This document shows positions 1-8,326 of a stretch of DNA of 64,000 nt, piece by piece. This DNA comes from an uncultured Candidatus Melainabacteria bacterium (GTDB taxonomy: Bacteria; Cyanobacteriota; Vampirovibrionia; Gastranaerophilales; Gastranaerophilaceae). The DNA lies in the NCBI GenBank assembly GCA_949902595.1, contig CATLDC010000005.1:1-64000 (forward strand). Reading direction: 5' to 3'. Each line of letters begins with the position of its first letter. The stretch's first letter is position 1. Below the pieces are notes generated by a model. The model did not search any database. It saw only the letters and a list, made by a program, of their open reading frames with translations, and had not been told where the DNA came from. The position numbers and the translations under genes are program-made.

Positions 1-203
1 ACCTCGAATGAGGACACAATGCTGCTCTCGGGTGGGGGGATGCAATGTTATCCTTAATTTAAAATTTGTTCCAGTTGTTTACATTATTATTGTAACATAT
101 TTTGTAATTCTTAACAAGTGGTCTATTTATGAGGCAGGATAGTTTGTAAAGTTTTATTGCAGGGGTCTGATTTTTGTATTTAAATGAGATATAATATGAA
201 TAT
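1..203. other. Intergenic stretch, no gene recognised
   Basis: No convincing coding frame or known RNA was recognised. The first 45 bases contain a small CCTC-GAAT-GAGG hairpin and a G-rich run. They could be the tail of an RNA or gene lying outside the window, but nothing identifies it. A TATAAT box at 190-195 precedes the next ORF by 8 nt. Confidence 0.4.
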
Positions 204-425
204 ATGTATATCGTCAAAAACTTGAAGGATTACAATTTGTCCCACAAGCAGAGGATTTTTGCAGGCTACTTGAAGGATAATGTGGATTCGTATGTTTGTT
301 ACGAGAGGGTGACAAACAGGAATGCTATGCGTAGATACTTTGCACCGGACCATGAGTTTATTGAATATAGTACCGCGGTTGCAGAGCCTGCCGAGTTCTT
401 ATCCAGGGCAGGGGAGAGGGCGTAG
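204..425 (+). CDS. Small hypothetical protein (73 aa)
   Basis: Not recognised. A 73-residue, mixed-charge, soluble protein without a signal or membrane segment. The reason to believe it is positional: TATAAT at 190-195 ends 8 nt before the ATG, the same close -10/start spacing seen for several secure genes in this window, which would give a leaderless mRNA. There is no Shine-Dalgarno sequence. It could still be a chance ORF, since the -35 region is weak and no domain is visible. Confidence 0.35.
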   Translation: MYIVKNLKDYNLSHKQRIFAGYLKDNVDSYVCYERVTNRNAMRRYFAPDHEFIEYSTAVAEPAEFLSRAGERA

Positions 426-511
426 ACTTTGAATACATATAAAATTTAATTGCATTTCTCCCGCTTTTGCGCTAACGTAAATAAGTAATAGACAATTTAG
501 GAGTTGGGAAT

Positions 512-1888
512 ATGTACAATGTTGCAATTATCGGGGCTGGTCCTGCGGGTATTTTTTCTGCGCTGGAAATCGTTAAACTGCGCCCTGAATGGAAAGTTGT
601 TTTAATCGAAAAAGGGCAAAAGATTGAAAAAAGAAAATGCCCGATTAGAGAGGGCTCTCCAAAATGCGTAAACTGCAAACGCTGCGGACTTTTATGCGGC
701 TGGGGCGGAGCAGGCGCTTTTTCTGACGGCAAACTTACGCTGACTCCTGATGTCGGCGGGCACCTTGTTGACTATATGTCAAGAGAAAAAGTTGAAGAAC
801 TTATTAAGTATGCTGATGATTTGTACCTTGAACACGGAGCTACAGACGAAGTATTCGGCACAAATATGGAAGTCTTTAGAGAAATCGAACGTCAGGCTGC
901 GCTTGCAGAACTCAAGCTCGTCCACTCACCTGTAAGACACCTCGGAACAGAACGAAGCCTTGATGTATTGAAGCACATGCAGGATTTTCTTGATGAGAGA
1001 ATAACCATTCTTAATAATGTAACCGCACAAAGCCTTATCGTCGAATGCGAGCAGGTAAAAGGGATTGTGCTTGATAATGGTGAGATTATAAAAGCAGAAT
1101 ACACAATTATCGCACCGGGAAGAGAAGGCGCTGACTGGCTTACACACGAGTTTGCAAAAAACAAAATCGGGATGGTAAACAATGCAGTTGATATCGGGGT
1201 GAGAGTTGAGCTTCCCGCGCCGGTGTTTGCACCGCTTACAGACAAGCTGTATGAGTCAAAACTTGTTTATTACTCCCCAACTTTCGGAGACGAAGTCAGA
1301 ACTTTCTGCATGAACCCTAACGGGGAGGTTGTTCAGGAGAATTACAACGGCATTGCGACTGTTAACGGTCACAGCTATGCTAACATCAAGACTAATAACA
1401 CAAATTTTGCGCTTCTTGTAAGCAAAAAATTCACAGAGCCGTTTAAAGAGCCTATTGCTTATGGGCAGCATATTGCAAGCCTTGCAAACATGCTAGCAGG
1501 CGGTATTCTTGTGCAGAGATTCGGCGATTTGCTTGAAGGCAGACGTTCAACTCCGGACAGAATCGCATCAAGTATTATTACACCGACTTTGAGCTGCGCA
1601 ACACCGGGTGACTTGAGCCTTGTAATACCTTACAGACAGATGAAAAGCATTATTGAGATGCTGTTTGCACTCGACAAAATCGCTCCTGGCACAGCTTCAA
1701 GGTACACGCTTCTTTACGGTATAGAGGTTAAGTTCTATTCTGCAAGGGTAAAACTAACCAATGAGCTTGAAACAGAAGGGGTTAAGAACTTGTTTACAAT
1801 CGGTGACGGTGCAGGTGTTACAAGGGGTCTGATACAGGCTTCTGCTTCAGGTGTTTACGTTGCGCAAACTATTTGTTCGCGCGGTTAA
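512..1888 (+). CDS. FAD-dependent dehydrogenase, COG2509 family
   Basis: A flavoprotein oxidoreductase of the uncharacterised COG2509 type; the substrate is unknown. The N-terminus has the dinucleotide-binding GAGPAG motif (residues 8-13) and a following acidic strand end (LIEKG). Next come a cysteine-rich stretch (CPIREG ... CVNCKRCGLLCG) and the family signature WGGAGAFSDGKL around residues 64-75. A second FAD contact (TIGDGAG) lies near the C-terminus. At 458 aa it has the usual family length. The start is supported by a TTAGGAG ribosome site 8 nt before ATG. The gene stands alone, with the export ATPase following after 19 nt under its own promoter. The cysteine cluster may bind metal, but that is inference. 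Confidence 0.85.
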   Translation: MYNVAIIGAGPAGIFSALEIVKLRPEWKVVLIEKGQKIEKRKCPIREGSPKCVNCKRCGLLCGWGGAGAFSDGKLTLTPDVGGHLVDYMSREKVEELIKYADDLYLEHGATDEVFGTNMEVFREIERQAALAELKLVHSPVRHLGTERSLDVLKHMQDFLDERITILNNVTAQSLIVECEQVKGIVLDNGEIIKAEYTIIAPGREGADWLTHEFAKNKIGMVNNAVDIGVRVELPAPVFAPLTDKLYESKLVYYSPTFGDEVRTFCMNPNGEVVQENYNGIATVNGHSYANIKTNNTNFALLVSKKFTEPFKEPIAYGQHIASLANMLAGGILVQRFGDLLEGRRSTPDRIASSIITPTLSCATPGDLSLVIPYRQMKSIIEMLFALDKIAPGTASRYTLLYGIEVKFYSARVKLTNELETEGVKNLFTIGDGAGVTRGLIQASASGVYVAQTICSRG

Positions 1889-1901
1889 AATATGTTAGAA
1901 T
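1873..1901 (+). promoter_or_regulatory. Promoter for the FliI-type ATPase, leaderless
   Basis: TTGTTC (1873-1878), a 17-bp spacer and TAGAAT (1896-1901), with the ATG beginning at 1908 after only 6 nt. Transcription would begin at or next to the A of the start codon. No Shine-Dalgarno sequence precedes the ATG. Confidence 0.55.
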
Positions 1902-1907
1902 AAACCT

Positions 1908-3254
1908 ATGGAAGGCGTTAATCAGGAATACATAGACAACCTTAAAACAAAGGTGCATGAAAAGATTGAAAACATTGACCTGTACCAGTACAAAGGTAGT
2001 GTGTCGAAGCTTCTCGGGCTTACTGTGGAAGTAAAACTTCCAGGGCTTAAAATTGGTGACCTTTGCTATATTGAGGCTGCAAACGGTGAAAAAAAGCCGG
2101 CTGAAGTTGTTGCATTCAAAGGCGACGCAGCCCAGCTCCTTTTGCTCTACGACGGAGCCGGAATCGGTCAGGGGAGCCTTGTTACCACAACAGGCCAGCC
2201 GATTATCATTCCGGTCGGAGACTTTCTTCTGGGAAGACTGATTAATCCGATGGGCGAGCCGATTGACGGCAAGCCGCTTAATATTGAAGGCGCGCTCTGG
2301 CGCCCGGTAGAAGGCCCGCCGCCGGGTCCGTTTGAGAGGCCTATCATTACAGAAATGTTCTCTACAGGCGTGAGGGCGATTGATTCCTGCTTAACATTCG
2401 GCTGCGGTCAGCGTATGGGTTTGTTTGCAGGTTCCGGTGTTGGTAAAAGTACGCTTATGGGTATGATTGCCAGAAATTCTGATGCGGATGTCAATGTGGT
2501 TGCACTAATAGGAGAACGTGGAAGGGAAGTAAAAGAGTTTGTTGAAGACGCGCTCGGCCCTGAAGGTATGAAAAAATCTGTGCTTGTGTGCTCAACCGGT
2601 GACCAGCCGCCTCTAATCCGTCAGAAGTGCATGCTTACAGCCACAGCGGTTTGTGAGTACTTTAGAGATCAGGGGAAAAAAGTTTTCTTAATGACAGACA
2701 CGGTTACGCGTTGCGCAATGGCCGGCCGTGAAGTCGGTTTGTCTATCGGCGAGCCGCCAACAATGAAGGGCTACCCGCCATCAATCTTCTCATGGCTTCA
2801 AAAAGTACTTGAGCGAGCAGGAAACAGCCCGAAAGGTTCGATTACTGCTTTCTACACGGTTTTGATGGAAGGTGATGACATCAACGACCCGATTGTAGAT
2901 ACAGTGCGCGGGATTACGGACGGGCACATCTTCCTGTCAAGAAAGGTTGCAGAATCCAACCACTATCCGGCAATCGATGTTCTTGGAAGCATTTCCCGTC
3001 TTATGTCTGCAATTGCAAGTCCAGAGCACAAAGAAGCTGCCGGAAAAATGCGTAAGATTATGGCTATGTACCGTGAGAATAAGGATTTGATTGACGTAGG
3101 TATGTACCAGCCGGGTTCAAATCCCAAGCTTGATATTGCAATTGAGATGATGCCCAAGATTAACGCATTTTTGCAGCAGAGAACAAGTGACAGTGTAAAC
3201 ATGCAGAATACAATTGAGACATTAATCAGCATGATGTCCGGTGTGGACATATAA
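1908..3254 (+). CDS. fliI: FliI/SctN-family type III export ATPase
   Basis: Hexameric ATPase of the flagellar / type III secretion family, which energises unfolding and delivery of export substrates at the cytoplasmic side of the export gate. Visible are an N-terminal beta-barrel region, Walker A GSGVGKST at residues 175-182, the ALIGERGREV segment, Walker B VFLMTD, and the family-typical SIGEPPTMKGYPPS and GSITAFYTVLMEGDD blocks. Length (448 aa) is normal for FliI/SctN. The GERGREVKEF block and the lack of V/F-type partners argue against an F1 or V-type subunit. No flagellar or secretion structural gene lies beside it, so it is an orphan here. Whether it serves flagella or a non-flagellar export machine cannot be settled from this window. 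Confidence 0.9.
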   Translation: MEGVNQEYIDNLKTKVHEKIENIDLYQYKGSVSKLLGLTVEVKLPGLKIGDLCYIEAANGEKKPAEVVAFKGDAAQLLLLYDGAGIGQGSLVTTTGQPIIIPVGDFLLGRLINPMGEPIDGKPLNIEGALWRPVEGPPPGPFERPIITEMFSTGVRAIDSCLTFGCGQRMGLFAGSGVGKSTLMGMIARNSDADVNVVALIGERGREVKEFVEDALGPEGMKKSVLVCSTGDQPPLIRQKCMLTATAVCEYFRDQGKKVFLMTDTVTRCAMAGREVGLSIGEPPTMKGYPPSIFSWLQKVLERAGNSPKGSITAFYTVLMEGDDINDPIVDTVRGITDGHIFLSRKVAESNHYPAIDVLGSISRLMSAIASPEHKEAAGKMRKIMAMYRENKDLIDVGMYQPGSNPKLDIAIEMMPKINAFLQQRTSDSVNMQNTIETLISMMSGVDI

Positions 3255-3281
3255 AAAAAAACCACTTCAAGCGAAAGTGGT
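3253..3281 (-). terminator. Rho-independent terminator of the 385-aa coiled-coil gene
   Basis: On the minus strand a 7-bp stem (ACCACTT/AAGTGGT) with a short loop is followed by a run of T. It lies about 84 nt past the stop of the minus-strand gene and overlaps the end of the convergent ATPase gene. Confidence 0.75.
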
Positions 3282-3364
3282 AAGGAAAAAAGGGAAAAGG
3301 GAAGTTATATAAGGTAATAACACACGCTAAATTTACGATATTATTACCTGTGTTTTAAATCTTT

Positions 3365-4522
3365 TTAGCTGAATATACCGAATGTTCTCTCAATATTGTC
3401 GTTTCTAACCTGCTTAATAGAATCCATCTCGGTTTTTATAGCGGTTCTCTCGGTTTCGAGATTGCTCAAATCTCTGTCGTATTTTGAATCCTTGCGATTA
3501 ATTATTGAAAGTTCGTGTTTGTATTTTGCCTCTGCTTTCTTCATATCAGCATCGTCTTGCGCTTCCTGCAGGTAGTTCTGGTTTGTGCTTGTTGCAACAC
3601 TTGTTTCTTTCCATTCATTACCGTTGAATGTGCTGATTGTAACCATGCCTGATTCAACCATGTTGTTAAACCATGTATTTGCTTCATCACCTGAAACATA
3701 CTGCGGGTCAATAACTTCGCACCCGCCAGCTGCCTGAATCTGGTCAAACAGGTTCAGATAATACTGAAATTCGTTTTGTGCAACACCCCAATCAACTTTG
3801 GTGTCATATTCTGCCTCTTCGGAGATTTCTGTATTCTGGCTGTCGCCTTTGTTTAAGCGCTGGTAGTTATAGATTTCCTTAACATAGGTATCATTACCGT
3901 ATAACAAGTCTCTAAATGCAGACAGAGCCTTTCTCTTGTCGCTGTCTGTTTCTGCGTTTGTAATCTCGTCGTATGCAGCAGTAAGTTTTGAATCATCTTT
4001 ATGGCTTTCGAAGACTTTTTTCTCAACATCAGTCATGTACAGGTTAAAATTACCATTATCGGCTTTACCGTCACCATAATTTTCCTGTGAAGCACCAATT
4101 CCAACCTGAGCACCCATTGAAGTATCAGGGTCGTCCCAGCTGTCATTGTGGCTCAAGCCGAGCATTGCAAATGCAAAAGAGTATTTGTCGTTGCTAAAAC
4201 CTTCATAAGCTTCTGCAGTCTTGTCATCAACAATAACCTTGCCTGTCTTGTTGTTTGTAAGAGAATACTGCATAAATCTGTTAGCGTCGTATCCGCAAAC
4301 TGTAGAGAAGTTTGCATCAACAAATCTGCGGGTTCCGTCTCCGTTACTAAAAGCAACCTGAATTTTAGTGGCATCCAAAGCATCACAGTAGTCCTGATAC
4401 AACTTGTCTTGTTGAGTTGCCAGAGCTATCTTCTGGCTCTCGATATTTTGAGCTTTGTACTCAATATCCTGGAGCCTGCTTGTAAGCGTTAATAATCTAG
4501 CTTGTGACGCTGCCATTCCCAT
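3365..4522 (-). CDS. Lineage-specific coiled-coil protein, possible export substrate
   Basis: No named family was recognised. The 385-aa protein has long amphipathic helices at both ends and a variable, Asp/Asn-rich middle. The N-terminus MGMAASQARLLTLTSRLQ runs into a heptad-like helix (residues about 5-55). The C-terminus (about 330-380) is another charged coiled coil ending DNIERTFGIFS. No signal peptide or membrane segment is present. This helical-ends architecture resembles flagellar or type III axial proteins, and an export ATPase gene lies convergently next door, so I infer a type III-like substrate; this is unproven. The start is supported by AAGGA about 13 nt before ATG. Compare the 264-aa protein at 22799, which has the same layout and a similar C-terminal TFG ending. 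Confidence 0.65.
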   Translation of the reverse strand: MGMAASQARLLTLTSRLQDIEYKAQNIESQKIALATQQDKLYQDYCDALDATKIQVAFSNGDGTRRFVDANFSTVCGYDANRFMQYSLTNNKTGKVIVDDKTAEAYEGFSNDKYSFAFAMLGLSHNDSWDDPDTSMGAQVGIGASQENYGDGKADNGNFNLYMTDVEKKVFESHKDDSKLTAAYDEITNAETDSDKRKALSAFRDLLYGNDTYVKEIYNYQRLNKGDSQNTEISEEAEYDTKVDWGVAQNEFQYYLNLFDQIQAAGGCEVIDPQYVSGDEANTWFNNMVESGMVTISTFNGNEWKETSVATSTNQNYLQEAQDDADMKKAEAKYKHELSIINRKDSKYDRDLSNLETERTAIKTEMDSIKQVRNDNIERTFGIFS

Positions 4523-4677
4523 TTTTGTAGTTGTCCTTTGTTGCTTCCCTTGTATTATTGTTTACGGCACGATTTACAAAAAACTTTAGGATTTTAAAAA
4601 AAATTGTTACAAAACTTTACATCTTTATTGTTCGGGATTAAATTATAATAAGAGTAAGCAGAATTGCGGGGAGATTG

Positions 4678-5604
4678 ATGGACGATTTTAAACACTATAC
4701 GGTTATGCTCAATGAGGCTGTGGATGCTCTGGAGTGTCAGGATGGAAAGATTTATGTTGACTGCACGCTTGGAGGCGGGGGGCACAGTGAGCTTATCTTA
4801 AAAAGGATTTCTCCAAACGGAAGGTTGATTGCTTTTGACATTGACGATGAGGCAATTGCGCACGCAAAAGAGAGGCTAAAGGATTATCCAAATCTTACAA
4901 TCGTAAAATCTTCTTACACAAACATAAAGGCAGAGCTTGAAAAACTCGGTATCAAGGAGATTACAGGCGGTGTAATACTTGATTTAGGTGCGTCTTATCA
5001 TCAATTAACCAAGCAGGAGCGCGGGTTTTCGTTTTCAAAGGATGCGCAGCTTGATATGAGATTTGACATGGAAAGTGAGTTTTCGGCTTACAATGTTGTT
5101 AACGGGTATTCTGAGACAGAGTTGGTAAGGATTTTCAGCGAGTATGGAGAAGAGAGATTTTCAAAAAGGATTGCAAAAAAGATTGTCGAAGTTAGAAGGG
5201 CTAAGGAGATTAGAACAACGAAAGAGTTGGCTGATATCATTATCAGTGCGACTCCTCGGGTTAAGTCTAATATACACCCTGCTACAAGAGTGTTTCAGGC
5301 AATTCGCATAGAAGTTAATAATGAGTTAAAAAATGTAAATTTTGTACTCCATGATATATTGGATTTGCTCGACATTGGTGGTATAATTTCTGTAATAAGT
5401 TTTCATTCTTTAGAAGACAGAATCGTTAAACAAATCTTCAAGTTTGAAAGCCAGAAGTGCAGATGCAACGAAATGATTTGCAAATGCCCGCCGCCAAGAA
5501 TAGAATTGGTAAACAGAAAACCTATTATGGCAAGTGAAAAGGAGATTTTGGAGAACCCGCCATCGCGGAGCGCTAAGCTTAGAATAGTCAGAAGGATTAA
5601 TTGA
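4678..5604 (+). CDS. rsmH: 16S rRNA (cytosine1402-N4)-methyltransferase RsmH
   Basis: SAM-dependent methyltransferase (MraW) that modifies C1402 of 16S rRNA in the P-site. Visible are the substrate-entry HYTVMLNEAVDAL start, the SAM-binding DCTLGGGGHS motif (about residues 27-36), AFDIDDEA, and the characteristic C-terminal SFHSLEDRIVK and RSAKLR blocks. At 308 aa it has full family length. The ATG at 4678, 5 nt after GGGGAG, is preferred to the TTG three bases earlier. It opens a small dcw-type unit with the ftsL-like gene downstream, as in many bacteria; mur genes are elsewhere in the window. A run of Cys (CRCNEMICKCPP) near the C-terminus is typical of the family. Confidence 0.95.
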   Translation: MDDFKHYTVMLNEAVDALECQDGKIYVDCTLGGGGHSELILKRISPNGRLIAFDIDDEAIAHAKERLKDYPNLTIVKSSYTNIKAELEKLGIKEITGGVILDLGASYHQLTKQERGFSFSKDAQLDMRFDMESEFSAYNVVNGYSETELVRIFSEYGEERFSKRIAKKIVEVRRAKEIRTTKELADIIISATPRVKSNIHPATRVFQAIRIEVNNELKNVNFVLHDILDLLDIGGIISVISFHSLEDRIVKQIFKFESQKCRCNEMICKCPPPRIELVNRKPIMASEKEILENPPSRSAKLRIVRRIN

Positions 5605-5651
5605 CGGGCTGAGTGGCGTTGTTTTAAAATTGGGAGTAGAGGAGTTATAAA

Positions 5652-6182
5652 TTGGTTTCGGCTTATAAAATCAACAACAAATCACAAAATGTAAGAAGTT
5701 TAGACAGCTTTATTAAAAAGTTTTCCACTGAAACAAAAAAACAATATATTGTCGAAGAAGAAAAATCTTTTGTTGACAAGTCTATTCAAAAATTAGCTGT
5801 TAATAGTATAATAGAAGGGTACTTTCCAAAGGAGAATCTGGTAAGAGACATGGCTATTAAAAGGGTAAACAAAACTTTATGTGTTATATTGAGTATGCTA
5901 ATAGCAACTGTGGTTATAAGCTACTATTTTGTTATCTCTTGCGAGATGAAGTTGAATGATTTAAGCAGACAAACCATTATTCTTAATAATGAGAACGAAG
6001 AGCTTCAAAACAAACTTGATTCATTAAAATCATTTAACAATGTTGATAAAACTTTGCAGCAAAATAATATTCTTCAAAGAGCAGGACAGGTAATTGAAAC
6101 ACCGCAAATAACCGTTGATACAACAGCTTCTGCAAAGCAATCAACTGTTAAGAAAATGTTTAATTACGCAATAGGTTTTTAA
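5652..6182 (+). CDS. FtsL-like bitopic septal protein
   Basis: A 176-aa protein with a hydrophilic N-terminal tail of about 75 residues, one membrane segment (LCVILSMLIATVVISYYFVI, about residues 77-96) and a following leucine/asparagine-rich coiled coil. This bitopic layout, directly downstream of rsmH, is that of FtsL, which links FtsB/FtsQ in the divisome. Sequence identity to FtsL is not evident, so the call rests on position and topology. Translation would begin at TTG, with GAGGAG 7 nt upstream. The gene ends 3 nt before the next gene, indicating co-transcription. Confidence 0.6.
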   Translation: MVSAYKINNKSQNVRSLDSFIKKFSTETKKQYIVEEEKSFVDKSIQKLAVNSIIEGYFPKENLVRDMAIKRVNKTLCVILSMLIATVVISYYFVISCEMKLNDLSRQTIILNNENEELQNKLDSLKSFNNVDKTLQQNNILQRAGQVIETPQITVDTTASAKQSTVKKMFNYAIGF

Positions 6183-6185
6183 CCG

Positions 6186-7097
6186 ATGTTTAAACTTGTC
6201 TGCGGTGCCGGTAATGAAGATGTTGAGAGCGTAAAACGCCTTGTATTTGTTTATGCAAAAGCAGGCTGCGAGTACTTTGACCTCTCTGCAAGAAAAGAGA
6301 TTCTGGAGGCTGCTAAAGAGGCGCAGAGGCTTGCAGGCATAGATGACCTTCACTACTGCGTAAGCGTGGGTATAAAAGGTGACAGACACATCTCCAAGGC
6401 TTCAATCAGAAGCAGTATTTGTATCAAATGCGGGACTTGTTTTAGAAACTGCCCTAATGATGCGATTTACTCATCAATTATAGTTGACGAGAAGAAATGT
6501 ATTGGCTGCGGAACATGCGCAAAAAAATGCCCGACAGGCGCAATGACAATGATTGAAAAAGATATCAATGTCAAGGAAATTCTGCCTTACATGGTTGAAA
6601 ACGGGGTTGAGATGCTTGAGCTTCATATTATGGGGCACGATAAAAAGGACTTGGATTACAAGTGGAATGTAATCAATGAGTGCAATCCTAAATACGCATC
6701 CATCTGCATTGACCGCGAGAATTTCGGCAACAAAGAGGTTCTGGAGCGCATACGCGGGATGATCGCGCACAGAAAGCCTTACACAACAATTGTACAGGCA
6801 GACGGAATACCGATGAGCGGGTGTGATGATACGTTCAAGACCACTTTACAGGCTGTTGCAATGGCAGAAATTATCCAGAACGCGAATTTACCTGTGCATA
6901 TAATGATTTCTGGCGGCACAAACTCAAAGACTGCGGAGCTTGCAAAGCTTTGCGGGGTTAATTATTGGGGGATTGCAATGGGTTCCTGGGCGAGGAAGGT
7001 TGTAAAGCCTTATATAAATGCTGCTGATTTTTGGAGCAATGAAGAGGTGCAGCAGGAAGCGATTAGAATAGCAAGCGAGCTTATTCAAACAATATAA
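6186..7097 (+). CDS. ldpA: LdpA-like Fe-S protein (circadian-input family)
   Basis: Resembles the cyanobacterial light-dependent period protein LdpA, an iron-sulfur protein that senses cellular redox state and feeds the KaiABC clock. It begins FKLVCGAG, like LdpA (FKLICGA). It carries two 4Fe-4S motifs (Cys 79/82/85/89 and 105/108/111/115). The C-terminal half has LdpA-type blocks: an ELH strand, QADGIPMSG, an ISGGTN...T segment and GIAMGSWAR. Length (303 aa) is slightly below cyanobacterial LdpA (about 350). No kai genes are visible in the window. It is translationally close to the ftsL-like gene (3-nt gap) and ends at a shared terminator. In a non-photosynthetic organism its role would more likely be redox-linked than light-linked, which is inference. 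Confidence 0.8.
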   Translation: MFKLVCGAGNEDVESVKRLVFVYAKAGCEYFDLSARKEILEAAKEAQRLAGIDDLHYCVSVGIKGDRHISKASIRSSICIKCGTCFRNCPNDAIYSSIIVDEKKCIGCGTCAKKCPTGAMTMIEKDINVKEILPYMVENGVEMLELHIMGHDKKDLDYKWNVINECNPKYASICIDRENFGNKEVLERIRGMIAHRKPYTTIVQADGIPMSGCDDTFKTTLQAVAMAEIIQNANLPVHIMISGGTNSKTAELAKLCGVNYWGIAMGSWARKVVKPYINAADFWSNEEVQQEAIRIASELIQTI

Positions 7098-7133
7098 AAA
7101 AAGTCCGATTTGAAAAATCAAATCGGACTTTTT
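7096..7133. terminator. Bidirectional terminator between ldpA-like gene and rplL
   Basis: A 13-bp perfect stem (AAGTCCGATTTGA with its complement) with a 4-nt loop, flanked by A-run and T-run, so it can work for both convergent genes. Confidence 0.85.
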
Positions 7134-7149
7134 CCAAAATAATGTCAAA

Positions 7150-7527
7150 CTACTTGATTTCAACAGTAGCGCCAGCAGCTTCAAGCTGTTTCTTGATAGC
7201 TTCAGCTTCGTCTTTCTTAACGCCTTCTTTAACAGCCTTAGGAGCACCGTCAACAAGGTCTTTAGCTTCTTTCAAGCCAAGGCCTGTGATGCCTCTAACT
7301 TCTTTAAGAACAGCGATTTTCTTATCAGCTGGAACAGAAGCAAGGATTACGTTTACTTCAGCATCAGCATCTTCTGCAGGAGCAGCAGCGCCAGCAGCAG
7401 GTGCAGCAGCTACAGCTACAGGAGCAGCAGCAGATACGCCGAATTTTTCTTCCATAGCTTTTACTAATTCAGCAGCTTCTAATAAAGTTAATTTTTCAAT
7501 TGATTCTAAAATAGATTCGATACTCAT
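7150..7527 (-). CDS. rplL: 50S ribosomal protein L7/L12
   Basis: Stalk protein of the large ribosomal subunit, which binds L10 as dimers and recruits translation GTPases. The N-terminal dimerisation helices ([24 protein letters not shown]), an alanine/proline hinge and the conserved C-terminal domain ([23 protein letters not shown]) are all present. The 125-aa length is typical. A strong AAGGAG site precedes the ATG. It is the second gene of rplJ-rplL, 73 nt behind rplJ. Confidence 0.98.
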   Translation of the reverse strand: MSIESILESIEKLTLLEAAELVKAMEEKFGVSAAAPVAVAAAPAAGAAAPAEDADAEVNVILASVPADKKIAVLKEVRGITGLGLKEAKDLVDGAPKAVKEGVKKDEAEAIKKQLEAAGATVEIK

Positions 7528-7600
7528 TGTTTTTCTCCTTTTATTTTAAGTTTGAGTTGTAATACGTTTAATACGGCAAAGCCGTGGTTAGCACGCTAAA

Positions 7601-8122
7601 CTATGCGGCTTTTTGGTCTCTAACAGCTGCGATAGCTCTAACAAGAGAGGACATAACAGCGTTGACAGAGTTTGCGATACCAGATGCAGGTGAGTTGATG
7701 CAGCCAAGCATTTTTGCGTAGATTTCTTCTTTTGAAGGAAGAGTTGCAAGTGCTTTTGCTTCTTCAGCAGACATAAGCTTGCCATCAAGAACAGCACCAA
7801 GGATTTCGCCTTTTTTGGTTTCTTTGATAAACTGTGATAAAGCCTTAGCCGGTGCAACCTGATCTTCGAACCCGAATGCTAATGCGATAGGTCCTTTCAT
7901 AGAATCAGTTAACACTTCGTAAGGAGTGCCTTTTACAGCGATTTTAGCAAGGGTGTTTTTGGTAACCATGTAGTCACCGCCAACTTTTTGAAGAGCTCTT
8001 CTAAGCTTAGTGATTTCTTCAACGCTTAGCCCTTGATATTCGGTAATAATTGCCACTTGTGCTTTATCAACTTTTTCTTTGATAAGTGCTACCTTATCTT
8101 CTTTGAAAGCTTTTGTTGACAT
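7601..8122 (-). CDS. rplJ: 50S ribosomal protein L10
   Basis: Base of the ribosomal stalk, and in many bacteria the autogenous repressor of its own operon by binding the mRNA leader. Conserved features are the VDKAQVAIITEYQGLSVEEI and VTKNTLAKIAV segments of the RNA-binding domain and a C-terminal helix for L7/L12. The 173-aa length is normal. AAGGAGCAAAAA precedes the ATG. The gene is preceded by a structured leader with a terminator, so attenuation control is likely (see the leader entry). rplA and rplK are not in this window. Confidence 0.97.
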   Translation of the reverse strand: MSTKAFKEDKVALIKEKVDKAQVAIITEYQGLSVEEITKLRRALQKVGGDYMVTKNTLAKIAVKGTPYEVLTDSMKGPIALAFGFEDQVAPAKALSQFIKETKKGEILGAVLDGKLMSAEEAKALATLPSKEEIYAKMLGCINSPASGIANSVNAVMSSLVRAIAAVRDQKAA

Positions 8123-8170
8123 TTTTTGCTCCTTTATTGTTTGTATAAATTATCGACCTTTTTTCATACT

Positions 8171-8209
8171 AAAAAGATTTTGCAATCTTTTCTTTATAAT
8201 CGCAAAATC
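8171..8209 (-). terminator. Attenuator terminator in the rplJL leader
   Basis: On the minus strand GATTTTGC, an 18-nt loop region and GCAAAATC are followed directly by TTTTT. It sits about 50 nt before rplJ, where a leader-controlled terminator would be expected. Confidence 0.65.
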
Positions 8210-8303
8210 CAGTAAAACTTCTTAAATACGCTATTTATTTTGTCTTTCGGATAATCTCGGTTAGAAATTAAGTTCTTGTGAACACTAACTGTCTGCGATT
8301 ATA
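8210..8303 (-). promoter_or_regulatory. rplJL promoter and L10-type leader
   Basis: Minus-strand TATAAT (8298-8303) is followed by a leader whose sequence fits the ribosomal L10 leader. AGACAG and TTAG form one side of a stem, CTTAATTT lies in the bulge, and CTAA plus CCGAGA close it. L10 binds such RNA, and in Bacillus this leads to termination. Here a terminator hairpin follows, consistent with attenuation. The upstream TTGACA in the end of the GT39 gene is 28 nt from this -10, so the -35 is uncertain. Confidence 0.65.
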
Positions 8304-8326
8304 AGACTATTTAAACACAAGTAAAA

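Noticed and set aside
1..45. G-rich start of the window as a possible end of a structural RNA (SRP, RNase P, tmRNA)
   Set aside because: None of the conserved motifs of those RNAs could be matched in so short a piece.
1908..3254. ATPase as F1-beta or V/A-type subunit
   Set aside because: FliI/SctN blocks (GERGREVKEF, SIGEPPTMKGYPPS) are present and no atp genes surround it.
7142..7549. Plus-strand 135-aa alanine/serine-rich frame over rplL
   Set aside because: It is the antisense shadow of the alanine-rich L7/L12 gene, which is certain; no ribosome site or promoter of its own.
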